Origin: a virus | Virus record (IMG/VR): IMGVR_UViG_3300036760_001528 | Coordinates: 1 to 44,918 of that record | Direction: 5' to 3' (one strand) | DNA length: 44,918 nucleotides | Shown: positions 1 to 7,688 of the stretch, piece after piece | Position numbering within the stretch: the stretch's first letter is position 1 | How the letters are laid out: every line of letters begins with the position of its first letter | The notes under the pieces: model-generated | Seen by the model: only the letters and a program-made list of their open reading frames with translations | Database searches by the model: none | Told to the model about the DNA's origin: nothing | Position numbers and translations under genes: made by a program

Positions 1-336
1 TTAAGTTATGCTCACGGAACTCCCGGTTAATTGATATCCCGAATACGTATGAGTTATTGTTATTGTCTTTGTATAGAGTACCCAGACTTCGCTTGTGAGA
101 TTATCCCCTGTATAGGTAAAAGTTGCTGAACCTGCCAATGTTCCACCAAAGGCAAGAGAGGTCAGTTTATCACCTGTATAGGTATATGCAATCGTAGCCC
201 CATGAATGGGTACTATCCCTGTTTCCATCCACTGTCTGCGGATATAATCCCAATTCTCTGAGATTTCAGGAAGGTCATTCTCTATAAGATTCGATGTTAC
301 AGGTATTCCCGTTGTGTATGTTCCGTCAGTTGCCAT
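1..336 (-). CDS. Putative distal tail-fibre protein
   Basis: A 111-residue protein at the left edge of the window and the last visible gene of the tail module; its stop codon is the first three bases. The N-terminal half (about 1-45) resembles short phage fibre proteins. The C-terminal half contains two copies of a YTYTGDKLTS-like motif (about 50-62 and 73-85), similar in style to beta-hairpin repeats in fibre and Rhs-type proteins. It follows a 97-residue gene by only three bases, so it is translated from the same tail-fibre operon. The family is not recognised; a receptor-binding or fibre role is inferred from position. Confidence 0.6.
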   Translation of the reverse strand: MATDGTYTTGIPVTSNLIENDLPEISENWDYIRRQWMETGIVPIHGATIAYTYTGDKLTSLAFGGTLAGSATFTYTGDNLTSEVWVLYTKTITITHTYSGYQLTGSSVSIT

Positions 337-339
337 AAT

Positions 340-633
340 TTATTCCTCCACTGTTCCGATTAAACTTAACATATTTTTTAATCTGTTATATGCCAGTCGT
401 TTTAACAGTCTCCCAAAAGTCAGACCAACGTGGGTAGCTTGAACCTGTACATTAACGATATTGAGAAAATCCTGACCGGTTAATATGATGCTATCCGATA
501 TAATATTGTTTCCTGTTTGGTCAAGCCATTGGTATGAGATTGTAATATTACTATCTGTTATAAGTACCCCTGAAACCTGTAGTTTCGTTGCAGGTTTTTC
601 CAATTGTTTTGGACTATTTAAAATAAGTGCCAT
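340..633 (-). CDS. Hypothetical tail-fibre operon protein
   Basis: A 97-residue protein with no recognised domain. Residues 1-60 are beta-strand-like and polar (motif TISYQWLDQTGN), with a more helical basic tail ending in EE. It lies between a 107-residue gene and the terminal fibre gene with very short spacers, so it belongs to the tail-fibre operon. There is no signal peptide or membrane segment. It may be a small virion or fibre-associated protein, but nothing in the sequence decides this. Confidence 0.55.
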   Translation of the reverse strand: MALILNSPKQLEKPATKLQVSGVLITDSNITISYQWLDQTGNNIISDSIILTGQDFLNIVNVQVQATHVGLTFGRLLKRLAYNRLKNMLSLIGTVEE

Positions 634-644
634 ACTCTACTCCT

Positions 645-968
645 TTATATGTCTCTGTTTTTAACAAGCCAGTAAACTATCTTCGCTATGTTTTTTAAAA
701 CCACCTTAGCATCTGCTAAATTTGATATTGCATCTATTCTGTTCAATACCTGACTCCATGAAGGCAAAATCGTATTTATGTCTGTAATCCTTTTCATGTA
801 TATGTCCTGTGTCGCCTGGTCTAAGGAGAGGTATGGATCAGGATCACCAAGTTTGACAGAATATGAATCAGGAACTATCCTTATAACCATGCCAACGTAT
901 TTATCTTCAATGAACTGTTCATCTCCATGTACTGCAAAAATCTTATTGTCTCTTATAATTATTTTCAT
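645..968 (-). CDS. Hypothetical protein downstream of tail spike
   Basis: A 107-residue protein whose start overlaps the end of the upstream tail-spike gene by four bases, an arrangement typical of translational coupling. The N-terminus (MKIIIRDNKIFAVHGDEQF) resembles small proteins that follow tail-fibre genes in environmental phages. The rest is helical and ends in a basic segment (WLVKNRDI). A role as fibre chaperone or fibre accessory protein is plausible from position only. Confidence 0.55.
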   Translation of the reverse strand: MKIIIRDNKIFAVHGDEQFIEDKYVGMVIRIVPDSYSVKLGDPDPYLSLDQATQDIYMKRITDINTILPSWSQVLNRIDAISNLADAKVVLKNIAKIVYWLVKNRDI

Positions 969-1990
969 TGCTCTATATAAGAATTAGCATTACCTACAGT
1001 ATTAACAGCTGGTGAGGTAGGATAGGTATTACCACTAAGAGTTGCCCCACCAATTGCCACATAACTACTTCCCCATGCCTGAATTCCAAGTGCATTACCT
1101 GAAATTGAAGATACACCAGTGTCGATTGCAGAATTACCATAAAGAGTAATCCCAGTCGAATAATTGCCTGATATTCCACAATTAATAAAATAACCATTGC
1201 AACCATAAAATAAATTTATCCCATTGTAAAAATTAACAATCCCAACTCTGATTAATTGAAAAGAGGTTGCGTTTTCACCATATATCCCATCGTGAGAAGA
1301 TCCGCCGAGCAAGACTACGTTCTGCATCGTCAGATGAGTATTTGGAGCAATAGCGATACCACTACTACTTGCATACTGAAGGATTGTTTTGATAACCGCT
1401 ACATTTGCTATAACCGCACCTGTTGGAACACCAGTAAGGTTTTTACTTGTAATTGTGATTCTTGTATTGGGAACATCAACATCCGTAACAACATGACAAC
1501 CTGCTATCCTGTCAGGATTAGTACCACCTGATGGATTATAGATTATCACATAGTTTCCTATTGTTATATTTGCAATACTATCGATATTTATGATGATTGA
1601 ATAATTGCCAGAAGAACCAGAGGAACTTTGCACCGAGGTCATAGATTTAAAGTAACAATTCTTGCCTTTTATTAGAATCCTTTGAACATCCCTGTGCATT
1701 AAAACCTGCATTGCATCTGCTGAGAAAGTACCATCATCTATCTCGATTGTTACAGTAATATCATTGGAGATAAATTTATACTTCAATGAATCAAGGGCAG
1801 CACTTAAAGTTGTAAAATTCCCTCCTAATACTGCGACTCTTATGGTAGTATTGGTTGAATAACCGATAACAGCATTGAGAACAGTTAACTTTTTAGCCGA
1901 AATATCATAGATGAAATCAGCATCACCATTGAATCCAAGGGTAATTCCTCTACCAAAAGGTATCTGCTTATCTGTTAATGGGTTTCCCAT
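965..1990 (-). CDS. Tail spike/fibre with right-handed beta-helix
   Basis: A 341-residue protein. Residues 1-40 contain the GITLGFNGDADFIYD segment common at the start of trimeric phage fibres. The region from about 60 to 130 resembles the repeat-rich start of pectate-lyase-like folds. From about 200 to 330 there are repeated short beta-strands with SGN/YGN/GN turns, typical of a right-handed parallel beta-helix (pectin-lyase fold). Such proteins bind or depolymerise surface polysaccharide. No catalytic residues can be assigned, so enzyme activity is open. It directly follows the FN3-rich tail-tip gene, as receptor-binding proteins usually do. Confidence 0.7.
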   Translation of the reverse strand: MGNPLTDKQIPFGRGITLGFNGDADFIYDISAKKLTVLNAVIGYSTNTTIRVAVLGGNFTTLSAALDSLKYKFISNDITVTIEIDDGTFSADAMQVLMHRDVQRILIKGKNCYFKSMTSVQSSSGSSGNYSIIINIDSIANITIGNYVIIYNPSGGTNPDRIAGCHVVTDVDVPNTRITITSKNLTGVPTGAVIANVAVIKTILQYASSSGIAIAPNTHLTMQNVVLLGGSSHDGIYGENATSFQLIRVGIVNFYNGINLFYGCNGYFINCGISGNYSTGITLYGNSAIDTGVSSISGNALGIQAWGSSYVAIGGATLSGNTYPTSPAVNTVGNANSYIEQ

Positions 1991-1991
1991 A

Positions 1992-3962
1992 TTAACATCC
2001 GTCCACCTGCCACATCACATCCCCACTGACAGGATTCCCTGCGGCATCAAACAGACATATATCCATACCTACCAAAGTAAGATTATCAGGCAGTGCTGTT
2101 CGAGGGATAGCACCCAATGGGGTTAAAGTTGGTGGTTTTGTTATTGCAAGAAAAGTTGTAGCGAATATAATTGATTTCACACCCTCCACAGGAACTGCAA
2201 CTATCCCATAATCCTGTTTCGGATTGGCCTGGATATTCACATATACTCTCTCTTTTACAATATAATAACTCTTATCATCCGAATTTTCAAACTCAAAATC
2301 CGCCATTAGATACCTTGCTGATATACCGTCTATAGTACTTGAAGCATCCCTTTTGACATATGATTCACCTATTGTTTGTTTTGTGTATAAGTAGGGGGTT
2401 ACAGAAGCTGATGCGTCCCCTATTTTTGTGATTGTCTTGTATAATGTGAATCTCCCGGATATAACCTGAGATAAATCAATTTCATTAGTTACTAATGTAA
2501 TAAATCCATAATAGACTCCACCAGGTGCTGGAACAGGCACACCCCATTGAAGATATGTACTTAAGGGGTAAGGTTGAGTTGCATCGTTCCACACCTTAGT
2601 AACATTAAATCTTTGAGTCCAGAGATAATCATATGAAGGGAATCCCCAGTCTGTATCAAGGGCAACCCTCGCTACTTTAGCATTTTCTACTGATGCCCCA
2701 TCAAGGTCAAAATCCCAATCCTGCTGAAAACCCATATAAGGATTAAGTGTTACGGTGACATCTGCATATTTCGCTGTATCAGTATATCCACCAACAGAAT
2801 CCTTAGCCTTCAGGAAATATCTCCATATACCTGAAGGACAATTTTTATCAAGATAGACCAGAGCATCTACAAATGTTATAAAACTTGCCGTAGCCCAAAT
2901 ATCAGTAGTAAATCCACGTCTAACTTCATAGCCAATAATATCGATATCTATAGCCGGTGCGGAATTATCAGGCATATGCCATTTCAATATGACCACATCC
3001 CCTGCCTCTGTAGCAGAAAGAGCCGCCCCATCTTTCCATGTAGGTTTCAGAAACTTCCCCTGGGGAGTAAAATTATTTATGAGTCCTGATGAAACCTTAT
3101 TCCATGTTGAGACTGTGACTACCTTGATATAATAATTTGTCAATTCGAGGACAGCCCTGAGTTCATAATTTGTGGCCGTAGTTATCCCCAATTTTGTATA
3201 AGTAATCCCACCATCCAGACTTGCTGATATCTCATAATGTTTCACGAAAGGCCAGGTTGAAGCAGTCCATGACATTTTTATATTGCTGATCCATGTACTG
3301 TCCCTAAGTTGCTGTAATTCTTCGGTCAATATAAGGTCGGTTGCATCCGTAGGGATTGATGAAGGATCAGGCAGATCAGTATCAGGATAAGTAGGTTCAT
3401 CCACTATCACATCACTGAAGAATGCGGGATCGTATTCCCTGCCAGTGATGATATAGCTGCCATCGCCCTGCGGTTCTACCGAGGTCGCATATAGAGACTT
3501 TTCGGTCAAACCTATACTGTGAGTCAAGCTAAATCGGTCAAGAGGTTGCAATCCCTTAGAGTTATATGTCCAGAATTGCACAATCAGATCACTCAGTCTG
3601 GAATTGATAAGATATGTGGCTACTCTTTTGGCCTGAGACAACAATAAAAAACCTGTGAGGTCATAAGATAATTGATGTATCTCATCATTAGTTTCAAGAG
3701 AGGGGTCTTCCAATGGCAGTTCTTCCACTGCTTCCCATATAGTCGGAGCAGTCCAGGAATAAACGATGCTATTAAGCATATCCGAAGATGGGATATCCAA
3801 TATCTTAATGTCCTTTATTTCACTTTCGACAAAAGAGGTGACTGATTCCCTTGGATGATCAAATAGGATTTTATATTTTCCACGAATTACAAGAATTTCA
3901 GATATATATCCTGAAATATATATCTCCTCAAAAATAATTCTTACTGCATTTTTATACGTCAT
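1992..3962 (-). CDS. Tail tip protein, C-terminal J-like part with FN3 domains
   Basis: A 656-residue protein. Residues about 20-150 (motif IRGKYKILFDHPRESV) match the middle of J/TipJ-like central tail-tip proteins, where a GK-x-K-L-x-x-D strand follows the N-terminal attachment domain. From about 225 to 400 there are fibronectin type III-like repeats (SWTASTWPFVKHYEIS; LKWHMPDN), and the rest is beta-rich. The N-terminal part expected of this family is encoded separately at 5824-6585, with three genes in between, so the tip appears to be a split protein. The start overlaps the stop of the small gene upstream (ATGA). It probably contacts the host receptor at the tail tip. Confidence 0.7.
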   Translation of the reverse strand: MTYKNAVRIIFEEIYISGYISEILVIRGKYKILFDHPRESVTSFVESEIKDIKILDIPSSDMLNSIVYSWTAPTIWEAVEELPLEDPSLETNDEIHQLSYDLTGFLLLSQAKRVATYLINSRLSDLIVQFWTYNSKGLQPLDRFSLTHSIGLTEKSLYATSVEPQGDGSYIITGREYDPAFFSDVIVDEPTYPDTDLPDPSSIPTDATDLILTEELQQLRDSTWISNIKMSWTASTWPFVKHYEISASLDGGITYTKLGITTATNYELRAVLELTNYYIKVVTVSTWNKVSSGLINNFTPQGKFLKPTWKDGAALSATEAGDVVILKWHMPDNSAPAIDIDIIGYEVRRGFTTDIWATASFITFVDALVYLDKNCPSGIWRYFLKAKDSVGGYTDTAKYADVTVTLNPYMGFQQDWDFDLDGASVENAKVARVALDTDWGFPSYDYLWTQRFNVTKVWNDATQPYPLSTYLQWGVPVPAPGGVYYGFITLVTNEIDLSQVISGRFTLYKTITKIGDASASVTPYLYTKQTIGESYVKRDASSTIDGISARYLMADFEFENSDDKSYYIVKERVYVNIQANPKQDYGIVAVPVEGVKSIIFATTFLAITKPPTLTPLGAIPRTALPDNLTLVGMDICLFDAAGNPVSGDVMWQVDGC

Positions 3963-4102
3963 GCCTTACTCAGCTTTTTTGCTGCCTTTCTTGCTTCCTG
4001 ATATTGTTTAGAAAATGAACCTGTATTAACATAAACATTTGCCGTTTTAAATTTGAAGGCATAACTACTAAGATTAATTTTTTTTGCATTTTTATATGTC
4101 AT
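3959..4102 (-). CDS. Small basic protein between tail-tip genes (47 aa)
   Basis: A short open frame encoding 47 residues, beginning MTYKNAKKINLSSYAFKF and ending in a lysine/alanine-rich helix (ARKAAKKLSKA). Its ATG lies two bases after the stop of the 483-residue gene, and its TGA overlaps the ATG of the next gene, so it is positioned for coupled translation. The first six codons nearly duplicate those of the following gene (MTYKNA in both). The function is unknown; it is predicted to be basic and could be a small structural or assembly factor. Confidence 0.55.
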   Translation of the reverse strand: MTYKNAKKINLSSYAFKFKTANVYVNTGSFSKQYQEARKAAKKLSKA

Positions 4103-4103
4103 T

Positions 4104-5555
4104 TTATACTGCCTCTCTCATAGCATGAGTAAATGAAATATCCATTATCCTCCATCCTTCATCTCGTATGGCATAGGTGCTTGTTGCATCAGGTACAGTT
4201 GTCCAATCTTCAGTGATAGTAAGTTGGATAGCTGTATTTGAAGCAATTTTCCTAATCTGCCCTGAACCTGTACCTGCTTTAATGAGTACAACCTTATTTG
4301 CCCATCCATTTATAGACCAAGCCTTCCCAGTATCATTCAAGGTTGTTCCATCATTGCTGCCTGTAGAAGTTCCATCATCAATTGCCGAACCATCTGTACT
4401 TACACCAAAAATATCTTCTGCGACAAGTCCTGTTGCAGGTGCGATGCAAAAATACTCTTCTGAGTATCCTACATACTCACTATCAGCACCCCAAAGGGTA
4501 GGTTGTAAAATATAAGCAACCTCTTGACGATAGTCAGGGTCAATATGGGATAAGTATAAAAGATTAACTTCACCTAAATAACTTGCTCCACTTGCAGTTC
4601 CTACTACATTATATGGGCATGTGTGTGCAAAAGCAGTAAGAGTTGAACCAAAATTCCCAAACGTAGATGGACAGTTGCCAATGAGCGCATTCGCTTCATA
4701 GTTACGAGGAAGGGTAGTAATCGTCAATGATACTCCTGCATTAATCGCATTAACCAATATTCTATCCCTACCCTCACCTGCTGCACCAACGATTTGATAA
4801 TAACAAGCAACTCTGAAATTGGTTGTGTTATTAACCTCAACTACAACATTGGAACCTGCCGTCTCAGCATTTGCTGTTGTTGCCAAACAGGATGTCCAGA
4901 ATCTTTTTGGAATATGACCAAAACCCCCAAAGGCATAGGTAGTACTAATTTTTGTGCATAATAGTACTAAATCTTTGTTCCCATGTATCCAGAAATAGAA
5001 ACCACTTTCTGAGGTATAAATAGAACTATACACAGACGGATAAGCCGCCCCAACACCAGCATGAGTAGTTGCATTCCAAAAGTAATGTGCCCGAAATGTA
5101 ATTTTATTTGCTGTAATCCAATCTATTTTTATGTATTCATAAATTCTATCTGAAAGTTCGCCATTAGATTTGTAAATCCTATAACCCTCACCAAAATAAT
5201 GAGTTCCAACACCCTGAGCAGATAAATTGATAGCTGCACCACCCTGTGTCAAAGACAACTGGAAAGTATTAGTAGTTGCTCCTACTACAAAATAACAGGT
5301 TAAGGTCGTTAAACCACCTATTACGGTACCACCTGTACTTACCCAATACATTACATTCTCACCATTAGCAAAACCATGGTCAGCTATAGTTATAGTTTCA
5401 GTGGAAGTATTTACATCTGCCGGAGCACAATTCTTATCTGCTTTATTAAGATAATCATGAAGTGTCCACCCCATAGCTACAAGTTTAGACCACAATTCTG
5501 TAAGTGCTGCTGCCCTGTTTGCACAAGATAAATTTATGGTAGTTTTATATGCCAT
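4104..5555 (-). CDS. Putative tail-associated structural protein
   Basis: A 483-residue protein beginning MAYKTTINLSCANRAAALTE. It has a short helical N-terminus (motif MGWTLHDYL) followed by beta-rich sequence with several Gly-Thr-rich turns. The segment at about 200-215 (STTYAFGGFGHIPKRFW) resembles proteins encoded beside tail-tip genes in many environmental phages. It has no signal peptide and no enzymatic motif that I can name. It overlaps the start of the preceding gene by 11 bases. It sits inside the interval separating the two halves of the J-like tip, so a virion role is likely. Confidence 0.6.
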   Translation of the reverse strand: MAYKTTINLSCANRAAALTELWSKLVAMGWTLHDYLNKADKNCAPADVNTSTETITIADHGFANGENVMYWVSTGGTVIGGLTTLTCYFVVGATTNTFQLSLTQGGAAINLSAQGVGTHYFGEGYRIYKSNGELSDRIYEYIKIDWITANKITFRAHYFWNATTHAGVGAAYPSVYSSIYTSESGFYFWIHGNKDLVLLCTKISTTYAFGGFGHIPKRFWTSCLATTANAETAGSNVVVEVNNTTNFRVACYYQIVGAAGEGRDRILVNAINAGVSLTITTLPRNYEANALIGNCPSTFGNFGSTLTAFAHTCPYNVVGTASGASYLGEVNLLYLSHIDPDYRQEVAYILQPTLWGADSEYVGYSEEYFCIAPATGLVAEDIFGVSTDGSAIDDGTSTGSNDGTTLNDTGKAWSINGWANKVVLIKAGTGSGQIRKIASNTAIQLTITEDWTTVPDATSTYAIRDEGWRIMDISFTHAMREAV

Positions 5556-5799
5556 TTAAAACCTCCTTTTTATTTCCATCACAACCTGCATAAACAGAAG
5601 TTTGTTCCCCATAAGCAAAAGCTATTCTATTATCTACTGAACCATGTTTTCTTGCACCTATTCTCTTACCATTTGCATGAACACTTCTAATAATACAGAC
5701 AGCATTAGCAGGGACACCATGAGTAGACAAATCTACAGTCTGCCAACCCGTAATGTTTGGTGGAGTTATATCTATATAATTATCAAAAAATACAGCCAC
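5545..5799 (-). CDS. Small tail-region protein (84 aa)
   Basis: An 84-residue protein starting at a GTG with a strong ribosome-binding site (TTGGAGGTATCGCA before the start). The text is beta-rich (WQTVDLSTHGVPANAVCII), resembling one jelly-roll-like strand set of a phage structural protein. It overlaps the following 483-residue gene and lies downstream of the tip N-terminal gene. The family is not recognised. It may be a decoration or adaptor of the tail tip. Confidence 0.55.
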   Translation of the reverse strand: MAVFFDNYIDITPPNITGWQTVDLSTHGVPANAVCIIRSVHANGKRIGARKHGSVDNRIAFAYGEQTSVYAGCDGNKKEVLNGI

Positions 5800-5823
5800 T
5801 GCGATACCTCCAATATAAACTAA

Positions 5824-6585
5824 TTACATCACGATAGGTTTAGACCCCAAAAAGTGTATTCTAATAATATCAAAAACATCATTGAGGGGTCTCTGCTCAT
5901 CAAAACAGTAATTGAATTCAAATCTTTTATCTGTCCCAACAATCTCATCACACCTATTTGCTGCCAGACTAACAGAATCCCAATCTATCAGGGAAGATGC
6001 TATCCTTGCACCATAATAATTAGTCTCGGTCATCACATCAGCCATTACCAATGCTGGATTTGCGGAATAATAAATAGTCCCAGTTCTTGGATCATAAATC
6101 TTTTTGCCTTTGCAGATTGCCTCGACTGTTGGCAAATCCTGTATATCATTCGTCTGTATAAATCGCATATATAAATATGCTTCCCCTGTTAATGCATTCG
6201 TCCATGTGGCATCGTAACTATTCAGACTACAGACTGTCTGGGTTTGAGTACCATAATATTTCTCTACATGAACCGCACTCCCATATTCCGTATATACTTT
6301 ATCGTTGACATAGATTGTTTCATATGACTCGAACTCACCTACCCCGAAAAGATATATCATATGCAGATATGTATTAATTACCTTACAATTTATGAACTTT
6401 CCGGGAATCTTGCATCTGCCATAAAGCACTGGTACATATCCGCCTGTAGGGGTAACAGAGGAATCATGTCGAGAACTCGTTGTTTGATATACAGTACCAC
6501 CAGGATTGAAAGGTAGAGGTACAGGTTTAAAAATAAAAGGGCCGGTAGGTGTAGGTAAAAAACCTGGCCATAAAAGACCAATCAT
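5824..6585 (-). CDS. Tail tip protein, N-terminal J-like part
   Basis: A 253-residue protein. A proline-rich start (about 1-33) is followed by a segment with VPVLYGRCKIPGKFINCKV, the signature of the N-terminal attachment region of J/TipJ-like tail-tip proteins. A later part (TGTIYYSANPALVMADVM; RFEFNYCFDEQRPLNDVFDII) matches the next conserved block. Family members normally continue for hundreds of residues, but this frame stops at residue 253. The continuation is best matched by the protein at 1992-3962. Its start overlaps the stop of the preceding gene (TAATG). Confidence 0.7.
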   Translation of the reverse strand: MIGLLWPGFLPTPTGPFIFKPVPLPFNPGGTVYQTTSSRHDSSVTPTGGYVPVLYGRCKIPGKFINCKVINTYLHMIYLFGVGEFESYETIYVNDKVYTEYGSAVHVEKYYGTQTQTVCSLNSYDATWTNALTGEAYLYMRFIQTNDIQDLPTVEAICKGKKIYDPRTGTIYYSANPALVMADVMTETNYYGARIASSLIDWDSVSLAANRCDEIVGTDKRFEFNYCFDEQRPLNDVFDIIRIHFLGSKPIVM

Positions 6586-7163
6586 TAAGCCGATACCTCC
6601 TGAATAACTAATCCAGTGCTGTATAGTTTGTAAGTAAATAACTTTCTGCTCATTTTATCATCCTGGAATTTGCAGTTAGAATAATATTTCCTGCCTGTAT
6701 ATGATGCTGTAATCGCTGTCCCGGCTGCGGGTGCTACTGCAAATGTAATCCTGTCCTGCCCGTCTGTTCCTAATCCTTCACCAAAGGTATAGTCAGTCCC
6801 TTCTGTTTTGGTAGTCCCGGCGACCTTCACGACCCTGCTTGATGTCGATTTGGCAAGAAGGTTGAATTGAACAGTGCTGGCATCCCCAGTACCTATATTT
6901 ATATTTGTATAAGGAAAACGATTATCAAAACTAAAAAAGGCGAATCTCCCATATTTCCCCTTCATAGAAAAATAAAATTCATAGAGGGTTTGCACATCAG
7001 ATGCCTGCATTGTTGTGAAGGTAAGAATAAATGTATACAAAGGGTCATCCCTTTTACTGCGTGACTGTATAAAATCTCCATCAGTAGGACCGAGTTCTAA
7101 AGTATGGAATTCTGGAATTTCTTCATACCCATAAGCGGGTGAAATATCAGGAAAAACAGACAT
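6585..7163 (-). CDS. Tail tip-proximal protein (DUF2460-like)
   Basis: A 192-residue protein resembling the DUF2460/TIGR02217 family of phage tail proteins found upstream of J-like tips. The middle (QTLYEFYFSMKGKYGRFAFF) fits the family's block in which a short loop precedes FxFFD, and the C-terminus has the usual ITFAVAPAAGTAITASYTG beta-strand pair. It is probably a distal tail or hub component. It lies between another tail-tip gene and the J-like gene, with a 9-base gap upstream and an overlapping stop/start downstream. Confidence 0.7.
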   Translation of the reverse strand: MSVFPDISPAYGYEEIPEFHTLELGPTDGDFIQSRSKRDDPLYTFILTFTTMQASDVQTLYEFYFSMKGKYGRFAFFSFDNRFPYTNINIGTGDASTVQFNLLAKSTSSRVVKVAGTTKTEGTDYTFGEGLGTDGQDRITFAVAPAAGTAITASYTGRKYYSNCKFQDDKMSRKLFTYKLYSTGLVIQEVSA

Positions 7164-7172
7164 ATTGTCTCC

Positions 7173-7688
7173 TTATTTGAATGTGATAATCGAGGTGCCC
7201 CATACCATCTTATCTCCCCTACGTGGCAATGTGGGATAGTTTGCTTTTGTTATCCTTTTTCTCGGACATCCCTGAGTCCAGGGATTCACATGGGCCACAA
7301 CATTTATATTCACCCAATGCTCATCCAGTCCAGGGCGACCATCTATCTTGCCGGGACATATAAGTTCTACTTCTATGATTTCATTATCGATATCCAGCCA
7401 TGCTTCATATACATATACTGTTTTATTTTTTAGAAGGTTATTCAGGACAAGACTTGACATCTCAAGGGTAACATTACCAAGACGCACTGTCCCGCCATCA
7501 AGAGGTGAACCGTCACTGCTTTTGAACCCTGAAATCTCTACCGGCCACGGGATATAGGGATTATTGCCATAAGAGATGGTTTCATTCCTGTCTGTATAGA
7601 AGTATATGTCTCCTATATTCACAAGCCAGAAGGTCTTGACACTTTGTTTCTTCTTCTCATCTATAAGTGCCTGACTCTGGGCTTTCAT
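7173..7688 (-). CDS. Tail tip assembly protein (DUF2163/BR0599-like)
   Basis: A 171-residue protein whose start overlaps the stop of the tape-measure gene (ATGA). The N-terminus is helical and charged. The rest is beta-rich with a YIPWPVEISGF strand and the late motif CPRKRITKANYP, which resembles the Cys-containing block of phage DUF2163/BR0599 proteins that sit between the tape measure and the tip hub. It is expected to form part of the tail-tip complex. The family call is moderate because the protein is shorter than many members. Confidence 0.6.
   Translation of the reverse strand: MKAQSQALIDEKKKQSVKTFWLVNIGDIYFYTDRNETISYGNNPYIPWPVEISGFKSSDGSPLDGGTVRLGNVTLEMSSLVLNNLLKNKTVYVYEAWLDIDNEIIEVELICPGKIDGRPGLDEHWVNINVVAHVNPWTQGCPRKRITKANYPTLPRRGDKMVWGTSIITFK

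Noticed and set aside
1-6585. A diversity-generating retroelement acting on tail proteins.
   Set aside because: There is no reverse transcriptase, no pair of template and variable repeats, and no C-type lectin end was seen.
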